Source: Nocardioidaceae bacterium
Lineage (GTDB): Bacteria > Actinomycetota > Actinomycetes > Propionibacteriales > Nocardioidaceae
DNA: 36,479 nt
NCBI GenBank assembly: GCA_013695785.1
Contig: JACCZT010000095.1
Coordinates: forward strand, 1 to 36,479
Reading direction: 5' to 3'
The translations under genes were made by a program, and so were the position numbers. Below the pieces are notes generated by a model. It ran no database searches. It was given only the letters and a program-made list of their open reading frames with translations, and was not told the DNA's origin. Positions 18,282-29,077 of the stretch are shown here, one piece after another. How positions within the stretch are numbered: position 1 is the first letter of the stretch; each line of letters begins with the position of its first letter.

Positions 18282-18743
18282 ATGGCGAACCCGGTGCGAC
18301 ACCGATCCGGGGCTCGCCTGATCGCCGTGGGTAGCATCGGCGTCGCCCTGGCGTTGGCGGGATGCGGACAGCGAGACGCAGATCCCTCCGACGACCCGGC
18401 GCCTGCGACGCAACAGCGGCCGAGTGAGACCGAGACGTCGCAGAGTGCCAGCACCGAACCGCCGAAGAAGACAACCGGCACCGAGCCGCCGCAGGACAAG
18501 GCCTACACCGTTGCCAGCGTCGCCGGCACGTGGCACAACGACGACCTGCAGTGGGTCCTGCACCTCAAACCCAGCGGCGCCTTCGTCGAGGACTTCAACG
18601 GCGTCAAGAAGCTCAGAACCGGCACCTTCTCCGTCGACGGCCGGGCCTTCGGCCTCGCGGGTGGCGACGGCGAGACGATGACCGGCATGCTGCGCAACGC
18701 CAGGACCCTGGTGCTGGGCGACCTGGTCCTCAAGAAGCGCTGA
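18282..18743 (+). CDS. Putative lipoprotein
   Basis: N-terminal signal with lipobox ALALAGC: MANPVRHRSGARLIAVGSIGVALALAGCGQRDADPSDD. Confidence 0.7.
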   Translation: MANPVRHRSGARLIAVGSIGVALALAGCGQRDADPSDDPAPATQQRPSETETSQSASTEPPKKTTGTEPPQDKAYTVASVAGTWHNDDLQWVLHLKPSGAFVEDFNGVKKLRTGTFSVDGRAFGLAGGDGETMTGMLRNARTLVLGDLVLKKR

Positions 18744-18785
18744 CCGCCGCTGCTGCGGGCATGGGCGCTCGTTAGTCTGTGCAGC

Positions 18786-19463
18786 GTGCGTCTCGTCGTT
18801 GCCCGGTGCCAGGTGGACTACGCAGGCCGGCTCACCGCCCATCTGCCGATGGCCAACCGCTTGATCCTGCTCAAGTCCGACGGGTCGGTCTCGATCCACT
18901 CCGACGACCGCGCGTACAAGCCGCTGAACTGGATGAGCCCGCCGTGTTCGGTACGCGAGGCCACAAATGCCGACGGCACCACCGAGTGGACCGTCACAGC
19001 GCACAAGACCGACGACACCCTGCGCATCCTCATCGAAGACGTCGTGCACGACTCCGCGCACGAGCTGGGTCACGACCCGGGGTTGCAGAAGGACGGCGTC
19101 GAGAAGCACTTGCAGGAGCTGCTCGCGGACCACCCGGCGACGCTCGGCAACGGGGTGACCCTGGTCCGCCGCGAGTTCATGACGGCTGTCGGCCCGGTCG
19201 ACCTGCTGTGTCGCGATGCGGCCGGCGGCTCGGTGGCGGTGGAGATCAAACGCCGCGGCGACATCGACGGCGTGGAGCAGCTGGCCCGCTACCTGGAGCT
19301 GATGAACCGCGACCCCCTGTTGGCGCCCGTACGCGGGATCTTCGCCGCGCAGGAGATCAGGCCCCAGGCGCGAACGCTCGCCGCGCACCGCGGCATCGAG
19401 TGCGCCGTGGTCGACTACGACGAGCTGCGCGGACTGGAAGACCCGTCCCTGCGGCTCTTCTGA
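18786..19463 (+). CDS. nucS: Endonuclease NucS/EndoMS
   Basis: [53 protein letters not shown]...[54 protein letters not shown]-terminus DPSLRLF. GTG start. Confidence 0.95.
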   Translation: MRLVVARCQVDYAGRLTAHLPMANRLILLKSDGSVSIHSDDRAYKPLNWMSPPCSVREATNADGTTEWTVTAHKTDDTLRILIEDVVHDSAHELGHDPGLQKDGVEKHLQELLADHPATLGNGVTLVRREFMTAVGPVDLLCRDAAGGSVAVEIKRRGDIDGVEQLARYLELMNRDPLLAPVRGIFAAQEIRPQARTLAAHRGIECAVVDYDELRGLEDPSLRLF

Positions 19464-19566
19464 GAACGACGCAGGGCTCCTGCGCTCAGCCGGCGACAAG
19501 GGCCGGTGCATGATGGGCACGCCGGGCCGGCGTCGGCTGGCCGTGCGGGAGAGGACGAGGACGACC

Positions 19567-20001
19567 ATGGACGACACAGGCGCTGACCAGGAAGACAGCG
19601 GTGTCTTCGAGACGCTGTCGGCGCAGGAGTGCGCCGAGATGCTGACCACGACGACGGTCGGCAGGGTCGGGTTCGCGAGCGCGAACGGGCAACAGATCCT
19701 GCCGGTGAACTTCGTCTTCCGCGACGGGTCGGTGCTGTTTCGCACGACGCCGCATGGGGTCGCCGCGGCGCTGCTCGCGGGCGCTGACGACGTGGCGTTC
19801 GAGGTCGACTATCACGACGACCTCTACCAGCTGGGGTGGAGCGTGTTGCTGGTCGGGCGCACCGAGAGGGTCACCGATCCCGAGACCGTGGCGGAACTGT
19901 CCACCCGCCGTCGGCCGAACCCGTGGGCCGCTGGCGAGCGGCCGGCGTTCGTACGACTCGTGCCACACGTGATCAGCGGGCGTAGGGTCTCAGGCCACTG
20001 A
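19567..20001 (+). CDS. Pyridoxamine 5'-phosphate oxidase family protein
   Basis: LSAQECAEMLTTTTVGRVGFASANGQQILPVNFVFRDGSVLFRTTPHGVAAALLAGADDVAFEVDYHDDLYQLGWSVLLVGRTERV. Confidence 0.85.
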   Translation: MDDTGADQEDSGVFETLSAQECAEMLTTTTVGRVGFASANGQQILPVNFVFRDGSVLFRTTPHGVAAALLAGADDVAFEVDYHDDLYQLGWSVLLVGRTERVTDPETVAELSTRRRPNPWAAGERPAFVRLVPHVISGRRVSGH

Positions 20002-20019
20002 GCACCGCGCTCGCGGCGG

Positions 20020-20949
20020 TCAGGTGAGCGAGCCGGCGAGCGCGGCGACCTCCTCGGCACACCCCCAGGACACCGTGACGCCAGCCCCACCGTGGCCGTA
20101 GCAGTGGATCACCGGGCTCATGGCATCGCGTCGTTGCAGCTCCAGGCGTACCGTCGGCCGGGCCGGACGAAGACCCACCCGGTGTCCGAACACCCGCGCG
20201 CCACGGAGCTCCGGCACGAGCGTCACCGCTCGCTCGATGATCGTCCGCGCGGTCGCGGGGTCGGGATCTCGTCGCCAGTCGTCATGCTGGTCGGTGCCGC
20301 CGAGGACGATGTCGTCGGTACGCGGGACCACGTAGACCGGCCCGCCGGGTGCCTCGGCATCGAGCCAGACGTCCTCCAGCCCGCACTGACCCATCAGCAC
20401 CACCTGGCCGCGAACAGGATGGAGGTCCCCGTCGCCGACGAGCGCCCGATTGGCCAACCCGGCCGCGTTGACCACGAGGTCGGCACCCGCGGGCAACGCC
20501 GACAGCGCCATTCGGGTGACGGAGCCGCCTGCGGCCGCCAGGCGTCGGACGAGGTACGGCAGGTAGCGGCCCATCTCGATCACCGGGCTCTGGAAGACCC
20601 AGCCGGCCGCGTACCCCGGCGGCACCCTGGTTTCGGCCTCAAGACTCGGAACCGTGTCCGCCCACCATGGCCGGGGAGCCGGTGCACGAGTCACCTCGTG
20701 CGAGGTGCGCATCTGGACGCAGTCGAGCACGTCCGCGAGCCCCGCGAACATCTCGTACGATATCTGGGACCACCGGTTGACCCGGTCCTGGGGCGCCGCA
20801 CGGTAGGGGTACCACCACGCGGCGGCGACCGCGGAGGTGGTCTCCAGCGGCAGGTCGCGGGCCAAGACGTGCACCTCGTGCTCTGCCTCGGCCAGCCGGA
20901 CCGCACATGTCAGCCCGATGACGCCGGCGCCGACCACCAGGACCCGCAT
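20020..20949 (-). CDS. FAD-dependent D-amino-acid oxidase-like oxidoreductase
   Basis: MRVLVVGAGVIGLTCAVRLAEAEHEVHVLARDLPLETTSAVAAAWWYPYRAAP...VVNAAGLANRALVGDGDLHPVRGQVVLMGQ...CYGHGGAGVTVSWGCAEEV. Confidence 0.88.
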   Translation of the reverse strand: MRVLVVGAGVIGLTCAVRLAEAEHEVHVLARDLPLETTSAVAAAWWYPYRAAPQDRVNRWSQISYEMFAGLADVLDCVQMRTSHEVTRAPAPRPWWADTVPSLEAETRVPPGYAAGWVFQSPVIEMGRYLPYLVRRLAAAGGSVTRMALSALPAGADLVVNAAGLANRALVGDGDLHPVRGQVVLMGQCGLEDVWLDAEAPGGPVYVVPRTDDIVLGGTDQHDDWRRDPDPATARTIIERAVTLVPELRGARVFGHRVGLRPARPTVRLELQRRDAMSPVIHCYGHGGAGVTVSWGCAEEVAALAGSLT

Positions 20950-20956
20950 CGGAGGG

Positions 20957-22942
20957 TCAGGCGCCTGCGACCGGGAGGCCGTTCGCGTGGCGGATGACGT
21001 CCACGATCTCGCCGATGATCTCGGTCAGGCCGAAGTCCTTCGGGGTGAAGACCGCCGCCACGCCCTGCCCGGTCAGCCTGCGCATGTCGGACTCCGGGAC
21101 GATGCCCCCCACGATCACGGGCACGTCACCCATCCCGGCCTGACGCAGGCCCTCGACGACCTCTGGCACCAGCACCATGTGTGATCCGGACAGGATGGAC
21201 AGACCCACGCAATGGACGTCCTCGGCCACCGCCGCGGCGACGATCTGCTCCGGCGTCAGACGGATGCCCTGGTAGATGACCTCGAAGCCGGCGTCCCGCG
21301 CCCTGACCGCCACCTGCTCGGCACCGTTGGAGTGCCCGTCGAGCCCCGGCTTGCCGACGAGCAGGCGCAACCGCCCACCGAGTGCTTCGCCCGTCTCGGT
21401 CACCTTGCGGCGTACGACGGTGAGGGCTGCCCCGGCTTCACCCAAGCCCACGTCGCCGGAGACGCCGGTCGGGGCGCGGTACTCGCCGAAGACCTCGCGC
21501 AGGGTGCCCGCCCACTCCCCGGTGGTCACGCCCGCACGTGCCGCCTCCAGCGTGGCATCCATCAGGTTGGTGTCGGTCTTGGCCTCGTCCCGCAGCCTAT
21601 CGATCGCTGCCTGCGCCCGCGGCTCGTCGCGCTGGGCACGCCAGGCGTTGAGACCCTCGACGGCGTTGGTCTCTGCCTGGGGGTCGGGCGTCTGGATGGC
21701 GGTCTCGAGGTCGGCGGTCAACGGGGACGGCTCGGTCTCGACGTAGGAGTTGACGCCGATCACCTTGTGCTCGCCGGACTCGACCTTGGCGCGGCGCTCG
21801 GCGTGTGACGCCACGAGCGCCTGTTTCATGTAGCCGGACTCGACCGCAACGATCGCCCCACCCATCGCCTGCACGCGGTCGATCTCGCGGGTCGCCTCGC
21901 GCACGAGCTCGGCGACCTTCGCCTCGATCACGTGCGAGCCGTCGAAGATGTCGTCGTACTCCAGCAGGTCCGACTCGTACGCCAGCACCTGCTGCAGACG
22001 AAGCGACCACTGCTGGTCCCAGGGACGCGGCAGGCCGAGCGCCTCGTTCCACGCCGGGAGCTGCACGGCTCGCGCTCGGGCGTTCTTGCTCAGCGTCACG
22101 CCGAGCATCTCCAAAACGATGCGCTGGATGTTGTTCTCCGGTTGCGCCTCGGTCAGCCCCAGGGAGTTGACCTGGACGCCGTAGCGCAACCGCCGCATCG
22201 TGGGGTCCTGCACGCCGTAGCGTTCGCGGGTGATCTGGTCCCACAGCTGGGAGAAGGCGCGCATCTTGCACGTCTCCTCGATGAACCGCACACCTGCGTT
22301 GACGAAGAACGAGATCCGCCCGACGACGTTCTCGAACTCCTCTGTCGGCACCTGCCCGGAGTCCCGTACGGCGTCGAGCACCGCGATCGCCGAGCACAGT
22401 GCGTAGGCCAGCTCCTGCACGGGCGTCGCGCCGGCCTCCTGCAGGTGGTAGCTGCAGATGTTGAGGGGATTCCACTTGGGCGTGGCCCTGACGGTGTAGG
22501 CGATCATGTCGGTGGTCAGACGCAGGGAGTGCTCGGGCGGGAACACGTAGGTGCCCCGGGAGAGGTACTCCTTGATGATGTCGTTCTGAGTGGTCCCGGC
22601 GAGCGTGGCCGGGTCGGCGCCGTGCTCCTCGGCCACCACCTGGTAGAGCGCCAGCAACCACATTGCCGTCGCGTTGATGGTCATCGACGTGTTCATCTCG
22701 CCGAGCGGTATGCCCTCGAACAGGCGGCGCATCTCGCCTAGGTGCGGCACCGGGACGCCGACCTTGCCGACCTCACCCCGGCTCAGCGGCGAGTCCGGGT
22801 CGTACCCGGTCTGCGTCGGCAGATCGAAGGCCACCGAGAGCCCGGTCTGGCCCTTGGCGAGGTTGCGCCGGTACAACGCGTTGGACTCCGCGGCTGAGCT
22901 GTGGCCAGCGTACGTCCGCATCACCCAGGGTTTGTCCGCCAT
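20957..22942 (-). CDS. ecm: Ethylmalonyl-CoA mutase-like (MeaA-type) B12-dependent mutase
   Basis: WVMRTYAGHSSAAESNALYRRNLAKGQTGLSVAFDLPTQTGYDPDSPLSRGEVGKVGVPV...NTSMTINATAMWLLALYQV; C-terminal cobalamin domain LLVGKPGLDGHSNGAEQVAVRARDAGFEVIYQGIRLTPEQ. MADKP start preferred over the longer ORF. Confidence 0.88.
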   Translation of the reverse strand: MADKPWVMRTYAGHSSAAESNALYRRNLAKGQTGLSVAFDLPTQTGYDPDSPLSRGEVGKVGVPVPHLGEMRRLFEGIPLGEMNTSMTINATAMWLLALYQVVAEEHGADPATLAGTTQNDIIKEYLSRGTYVFPPEHSLRLTTDMIAYTVRATPKWNPLNICSYHLQEAGATPVQELAYALCSAIAVLDAVRDSGQVPTEEFENVVGRISFFVNAGVRFIEETCKMRAFSQLWDQITRERYGVQDPTMRRLRYGVQVNSLGLTEAQPENNIQRIVLEMLGVTLSKNARARAVQLPAWNEALGLPRPWDQQWSLRLQQVLAYESDLLEYDDIFDGSHVIEAKVAELVREATREIDRVQAMGGAIVAVESGYMKQALVASHAERRAKVESGEHKVIGVNSYVETEPSPLTADLETAIQTPDPQAETNAVEGLNAWRAQRDEPRAQAAIDRLRDEAKTDTNLMDATLEAARAGVTTGEWAGTLREVFGEYRAPTGVSGDVGLGEAGAALTVVRRKVTETGEALGGRLRLLVGKPGLDGHSNGAEQVAVRARDAGFEVIYQGIRLTPEQIVAAAVAEDVHCVGLSILSGSHMVLVPEVVEGLRQAGMGDVPVIVGGIVPESDMRRLTGQGVAAVFTPKDFGLTEIIGEIVDVIRHANGLPVAGA

Positions 22943-22984
22943 GGCGCCAAGGTTACGGCCAACTGACTCGCTGGTAACACCTTG

Positions 22985-23000
22985 CGTGAGAGGCCTCACG
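22985..23000. promoter_or_regulatory. 6-4-6 dyad between ecm and adenosyltransferase genes
   Basis: CGTGAG-AGGC-CTCACG perfect inverted repeat, abutting repeat copy 1. Confidence 0.4.
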
Positions 23001-23039
23001 CTCATACGTGGTTGATGGCGCGCCCGTACGTGGATGGTG
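22999..23039 (+). repeat. 41-bp repeat, copy 1 (contains two ~22-bp TACGTGG units)
   Basis: CGCTCATACGTGGTTGATGGCGCGCCCGTACGTGGATGGTG; 37/41 identical to the reverse complement of 23997-24037. Confidence 0.8.
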
Positions 23040-23044
23040 ACGCG

Positions 23045-23623
23045 TCAGGAGGTGCGCTCGCCGCCGGGTGTCCAGAGGATGTCGCCATCGGCGCGGTTGG
23101 CGTACCTCGCCAGGATGAACAGCAGATCGCTGAGCCGGTTCAGATATGTCGCCGTCAAGGGATTCATCGCGGCGCCGTGCGCCTCGAGCGCTGCCCACGC
23201 TGACCGTTCGGCCCGCCGCGCCACCGTCCTCGCGACGTGCAGGGCCGCAGCCGCCGGGGTGCCGCCGGGCAGGATGAACGAACGAAGCTTCTCCAGTGAC
23301 TCCAGGTAGTGGTCACACCACCGCTCGAGGCGATCGACGTAGTCGGACTCGACCCGCAAGGGCGGATACTTCGGGTCCTCCACGACTGGGCATGACAGGT
23401 CCGCCCCGACGTCGAAGAGGTCGTTCTGGACGTGCCGCAGTACACGTACGACGTCGTCGTCGAGGCCACCGGTGGCGATCGCCACCCCGACCAGACTGTT
23501 GGCCTCGTCCACGTCGGCGTAGGACTCCAGTCGAAGGTCCAGCTTGGACACCCGGCTCATGTCACCCAGACTCGTGGTGCCGTCGTCACCGGTTCGGGTG
23601 TAGATACGCGTCAGGTTGACCAT
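23045..23623 (-). CDS. Cob(I)yrinic acid a,c-diamide adenosyltransferase, PduO/MMAB type
   Basis: MVNLTRIYTRTGDDGTTSLGDMSRVSKLDLRLESYADVDEANSLVGVAIATGG...FILPGGTPAAAALHVARTVARRAERSA...YLNRLSDLLFILARYAN. Confidence 0.95.
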   Translation of the reverse strand: MVNLTRIYTRTGDDGTTSLGDMSRVSKLDLRLESYADVDEANSLVGVAIATGGLDDDVVRVLRHVQNDLFDVGADLSCPVVEDPKYPPLRVESDYVDRLERWCDHYLESLEKLRSFILPGGTPAAAALHVARTVARRAERSAWAALEAHGAAMNPLTATYLNRLSDLLFILARYANRADGDILWTPGGERTS

Positions 23624-23647
23624 GGGCACAGACTAGGCGCTGGTCGC

Positions 23648-23986
23648 TCAGGACACGTCGCCGTGCAGCTGGGCGAGCACCTGTTCGGCTAGTGGCCGCT
23701 GCGCCGGCCAGATGAAGACGACGAACTCTGCGCCGCGGACGGCCGTCGTGGCCCTGATACCTTCGACGCGCAGCGTGTGGGCGACCGCCTCGGCCTCACG
23801 CTCGTGTGGGTAGGTCGCCAGCGGAACAAGCAGGCCGTACGGCTGGGCGATGCTGGCACGCTTCGCCGGCGAGGACGACCACCGCAGGATGAGGGCGAGC
23901 CCGCCGATGGCCGCGACCAGGACCGCGGGCAGAAGCGCGAAGTCGAGCAACGAGTCGCCGATGTGGAGCACCACCACATTGTGCAC
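23648..23986 (-). CDS. Small membrane protein of unknown function
   Basis: 112 aa: MHNVVVLHIGDSLLDFALLPAVLVAAIGGLALILRWSSSPAKRASIAQPYGLLVPLATYPHEREAEAVAHTLRVEGIRATTAVRGAEFVVFIWPAQRPLAEQVLAQLHGDVS. Confidence 0.7.
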   Translation of the reverse strand: MHNVVVLHIGDSLLDFALLPAVLVAAIGGLALILRWSSSPAKRASIAQPYGLLVPLATYPHEREAEAVAHTLRVEGIRATTAVRGAEFVVFIWPAQRPLAEQVLAQLHGDVS

Positions 23987-23996
23987 CCCCCGCCGC

Positions 23997-24037
23997 CATC
24001 AGCCACGTACGGGCGCGCCATCATCCACGTACGAGCG
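23997..24037 (-). repeat. 41-bp repeat, copy 2 (inverted relative to copy 1)
   Basis: Reverse complement CGCTCGTACGTGGATGATGGCGCGCCCGTACGTGGCTGATG. Confidence 0.8.
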
Positions 24038-24039
24038 GG

Positions 24040-24486
24040 TCAGATGACGCGGTCGGCGTTGCGGCCAGGTGGCGCGGACTCCAGCCAGGCGAGCAGACCG
24101 GTCAGCGCATCGGGGCTCAACGCGAACTGCACCGGCCCCGCGTCCGTCCTCGACTCGATGATGGTCGTCCCGGCGTGCAGCGAGAACGCTTCGGTCCCGT
24201 GCGGCTCGCGGCGGCGCAGCACCTCGACCTGGCCGCGGTCGAAGCGGTGACGCGGACGCCAGCTCAACGAGAAGACCCGGAACCACTCGAGCTGGTTGTC
24301 GGTGTAGCGGCCCACACCGAGGGTCCACCCGCGCGGCGACGGCCCGTGGCGGAAGCTGATGCTCAGGTCGAAGGTGCTACCCGCCCGGGCGATCAGCCGG
24401 CGCCGCACGACGAGCCCGAGCAGGAACAGCGCAAGAGCGGCGACGACCAGCCCGAGGGAGTCCAGGAACCACAGCCACAACGGCAT
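24040..24486 (-). CDS. DUF2550-like membrane protein
   Basis: MPLWLWFLDSLGLVVAALALFLLGLVVRRRLIARAGSTFDLSISFRHGPSPRGWTLGVGRYTDNQLEWFRVFSLSWRPRHRFDRGQVEVLRRREP; typical position next to atpC in actinobacteria. Confidence 0.8.
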   Translation of the reverse strand: MPLWLWFLDSLGLVVAALALFLLGLVVRRRLIARAGSTFDLSISFRHGPSPRGWTLGVGRYTDNQLEWFRVFSLSWRPRHRFDRGQVEVLRRREPHGTEAFSLHAGTTIIESRTDAGPVQFALSPDALTGLLAWLESAPPGRNADRVI

Positions 24487-24520
24487 GTTCCCCCACCTCC
24501 TCGCGACGTCAGCCCAAGGG

Positions 24521-24919
24521 TCAGGCCGAACGCTCCACGGCGCGGATGCGGGCCTGTGCACGACGGACGGCTTCCTGGGCTTCCTCGTCGTCCGATCCGG
24601 CCTGCTTGGCCTGTTCGAGCTCCTGCTTGGCGCGCTCGAGATCGATGTCGTGCGACATCTCGGCGTCCTCGGACAGGATAGACACACGGTTGAGCGCAAC
24701 GGACAGGAAACCGTCATCGACCGCCGCGACCCAGGTCTCCCCGTCTTCGGTCTGGACCTCGACCACGCCGTCGGCGAGCAACGACAGCATCGGGGCGTGA
24801 TCTCGCAAGATGCCGACGTCGCCCTCCACGGTGCGCGCGATCACCGACGTGGCCTCGCCGGACCACACGACCCGGTCGGCCGCCACCAGCTCCACGTGCA
24901 GGGTGGTCTCCTCAGCCAT
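24521..24919 (-). CDS. atpC: ATP synthase epsilon subunit
   Basis: LHVELVAADRVVWSGEATSVIARTVEGDVGILRDHAPMLSLLADGVVEVQTEDGETWVAAVDDGFLSV. Confidence 0.95.
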   Translation of the reverse strand: MAEETTLHVELVAADRVVWSGEATSVIARTVEGDVGILRDHAPMLSLLADGVVEVQTEDGETWVAAVDDGFLSVALNRVSILSEDAEMSHDIDLERAKQELEQAKQAGSDDEEAQEAVRRAQARIRAVERSA

Positions 24920-24922
24920 GAC

Positions 24923-26395
<1,473 letters not shown>

Positions 26396-27355
26396 TCACT
26401 CACTCGCTGCATTGGCGTCGGCCAGGGCGTTGGCCCCACCGACGATCTCGCTGATTTCCTGGGTGATACCGGCTTGGCGCGCCTGGTTGGCGACGCGGGT
26501 GTACTTCTGGATGAGGTCGTCGGCGTTGTCGGTCGCGGACTTCATGGCGCGTTGGCGGGCCGCGAGCTCTGAAGCACTGGCCTGGAGGAGGCAGAAGTAG
26601 ATGCGGCTGTTGACGTAGCGCGGCAGCAGTGCGTCGAGCACCTCGGTCGCTGACGGCTCGAACTCATAGAGCGGCAGCAGCTCGTCCTCCGCGGGCGGCT
26701 CCTCGCCTTCGACGACCTCCAACGGAAGCAGCCGGATCACCTCGGGCGTCTGGGTCAGCATCGACTTGAACCGGGTGAAGACGATGTGCAGCTCGTCGAC
26801 CGCGCGGGCGGGGTCGACCGCGTCGTCGTCGTCCGACGATCCGGACGGGGTGTCGGCGTCAGGGTCCACGTTGAACGCAGCGACGAGCGTGTTGCCGATC
26901 TCGCGGGCGTCGGAGTACTTCGGACGGTCCGAAAAGCCGGTCCACGCCTCGACGACGGGCTGCTGACGGAAGCTGAAGTAGTTGACCGCCTTGCGGCCGG
27001 CGACGTAGAGGTCGACCTCCTTGCCCTCGCCGCGCAGCTTCTCGCGGAGCCGCTCGGACTCCTTGAGCACCGAGGAGGAGTACGCCCCCGCCAGACCGCG
27101 GTCGCTGGTGATGACCAGGACCGCGGCGCGGCTGGGGTCTTCTGACTCGGTGGTCAGCGGGTGATCGACGTTGGCGAACGTCGCGACGGCGGACACCGCG
27201 CGCGTGAGCTCGCGAGCGTACGGCGCTGCGGCCGCTGCCTGCTGCTGCGCCTTGATGATGCGGGACGCAGCGATGAGCTCCATGGCACGCGTGATCTTCT
27301 TGGTCGCCTGTGTCGACTTGATCTTCGCGCGGTACTCGCGCAGCGACGCTACCAT
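26396..27355 (-). CDS. atpG: ATP synthase gamma subunit
   Basis: [34 protein letters not shown]...[17 protein letters not shown]...; C-terminal [41 protein letters not shown]. Confidence 0.97.
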   Translation of the reverse strand: MVASLREYRAKIKSTQATKKITRAMELIAASRIIKAQQQAAAAAPYARELTRAVSAVATFANVDHPLTTESEDPSRAAVLVITSDRGLAGAYSSSVLKESERLREKLRGEGKEVDLYVAGRKAVNYFSFRQQPVVEAWTGFSDRPKYSDAREIGNTLVAAFNVDPDADTPSGSSDDDDAVDPARAVDELHIVFTRFKSMLTQTPEVIRLLPLEVVEGEEPPAEDELLPLYEFEPSATEVLDALLPRYVNSRIYFCLLQASASELAARQRAMKSATDNADDLIQKYTRVANQARQAGITQEISEIVGGANALADANAASE

Positions 27356-27358
27356 CGT

Positions 27359-28999
27359 TCAGCCTCGCTTCTGCTTGACGATCTGCTCCTGGTCGACGTC
27401 CTCGTCCTCCAGGGCCTCGTGCTCTTCCTTGCCGGCCTTGATCGACTTGCCCTCACCGGTCTCGAACTGCTCAGTGAAGGTGTCGTAGGCCTTGCTGAGG
27501 GCTTGGTCGGACTCGTCCTCGAACGTGCCCGACTCGCGGATCGCGTCGAGGATGCCGCCCTCGGAACGTTTCAGGTAGTCCAGGAACTCGGCCTCGAAGC
27601 GGGAGACGTCCTCCACCGGCACCGGGTCGAGCTTGCCGGTCGTACCCAGCCACAGGGATGCGACCTGGTCCTCGGCAGAGTACGGCGCGTACTGGCCCTG
27701 TTTGAACAGCTCCATCAACCGCTCACCGCGGGCCAGTTGCTGCTTGGAGGCGGCATCGAGGTCCGAGGCGAACATCGCGAACGCCTCCATCGCGCGGTAC
27801 TGCGCGAGGTCGACCTTCAGCGATCCGGTGACCTTCTTCATCGACTTGAGCATCGCCGCGCCGCCGACGCGCGAGACCGAGATGCCGACGTCGACCGCAG
27901 GGCGCTGGTTGGCGTTGAAGAGGTCGGACTGCAAGAAGATCTGGCCGTCGGTGATCGAGATGACGTTGGTCGGGATGTACGCCGAGACGTCGTTGGCCTT
28001 GGTCTCGATGATCGGCAGCCCGGTCATCGAGCCGGCGCCGAGGTCGTCGGAGAGCTTGGCGCAACGCTCGAGCAGACGGCTGTGCAGGTAGAAGACGTCG
28101 CCGGGGTACGCCTCTCGGCCCGGCGGGCGCCGCAGCAACAACGACACCGCGCGGTAGGCCTCGGCCTGCTTGGACAGGTCGTCGAAGACGATGAGCACGT
28201 GCTTGCCAGCGTACATCCAGTGCTGGCCGATGGCCGACCCGGTGTACGGCGCGAGGTACTTGAACCCCGCTGAGTCCGAGGCAGGAGCGGCCACGATCGT
28301 GGTGTACTCCAGCGCACCGGCCTCCTCAAGGGCGCCGCGCACGCCGGCGATGGTCGAACCCTTCTGGCCGATGCCCACGTAGATGCAGCGGACCTGTTGC
28401 TCGGGGTCACCAGACTCCCAGGCGGCCTTCTGGTTGATGATCGTGTCGAGTGCGATGGCGCTCTTGCCGGTCTGGCGGTCGCCGATGATGAGCTCGCGCT
28501 GGCCGCGGCCGATCGGGGTCATCGAGTCGATCGCCTTGATCCCGGTCATCAGCGGCTCGTGCACCGACTTGCGGTGCATCACGCCGGGAGCCTGCAGCTC
28601 CAGTGCGCGCCTGCCGTCGGTCTCGACGTCACCGAGGCCGTCGATCGGGTTGCCCAGCGGGTCGACGACGCGCCCGAGGTAGCCATCGCCGACGGCAACG
28701 GACAGGACCTCACCGGTGCGGCGGACCTGCATGCCCTCCTCGATGCCGGAGAAGTCACCCAAGATGACGACGCCGATCTCACGCACGTCGAGGTTGAGGG
28801 CGAGGCCGAGGGTGCCGTCGTCGAACTCCAACAGCTCGTTGGCCATCGCCGAGGGCAATCCCTCGACGCGGGCGATGCCGTCGCCGGCTTCGGTGACGAT
28901 GCCGACCTCCTCGCCCCTGCTCGCCTCGGGCTCGTAGTCGGTGACGAACTGCTGGAGCGCGTCGCGAATCTCGTCCGGACGGATCGTGAGCTCCGCCAT
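27359..28999 (-). CDS. atpA: ATP synthase alpha subunit
   Basis: [49 protein letters not shown]...[18 protein letters not shown]; charged C-terminal tail [26 protein letters not shown]. Confidence 0.98.
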   Translation of the reverse strand: MAELTIRPDEIRDALQQFVTDYEPEASRGEEVGIVTEAGDGIARVEGLPSAMANELLEFDDGTLGLALNLDVREIGVVILGDFSGIEEGMQVRRTGEVLSVAVGDGYLGRVVDPLGNPIDGLGDVETDGRRALELQAPGVMHRKSVHEPLMTGIKAIDSMTPIGRGQRELIIGDRQTGKSAIALDTIINQKAAWESGDPEQQVRCIYVGIGQKGSTIAGVRGALEEAGALEYTTIVAAPASDSAGFKYLAPYTGSAIGQHWMYAGKHVLIVFDDLSKQAEAYRAVSLLLRRPPGREAYPGDVFYLHSRLLERCAKLSDDLGAGSMTGLPIIETKANDVSAYIPTNVISITDGQIFLQSDLFNANQRPAVDVGISVSRVGGAAMLKSMKKVTGSLKVDLAQYRAMEAFAMFASDLDAASKQQLARGERLMELFKQGQYAPYSAEDQVASLWLGTTGKLDPVPVEDVSRFEAEFLDYLKRSEGGILDAIRESGTFEDESDQALSKAYDTFTEQFETGEGKSIKAGKEEHEALEDEDVDQEQIVKQKRG

Positions 29000-29077
29000 A
29001 TCAGTGCCTGCCTTCTTGTCGGTCGTACGTTGCAAGAGTCTGGGGTGGTGCAGCATGCGCTGCTGTGAGTGCCGCCG

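Noticed and set aside
22943-23044. Cobalamin riboswitch upstream of ecm or the adenosyltransferase
   Set aside because: No B12-box-like conserved element recognised; the region is filled by a dyad and the 41-bp repeat.
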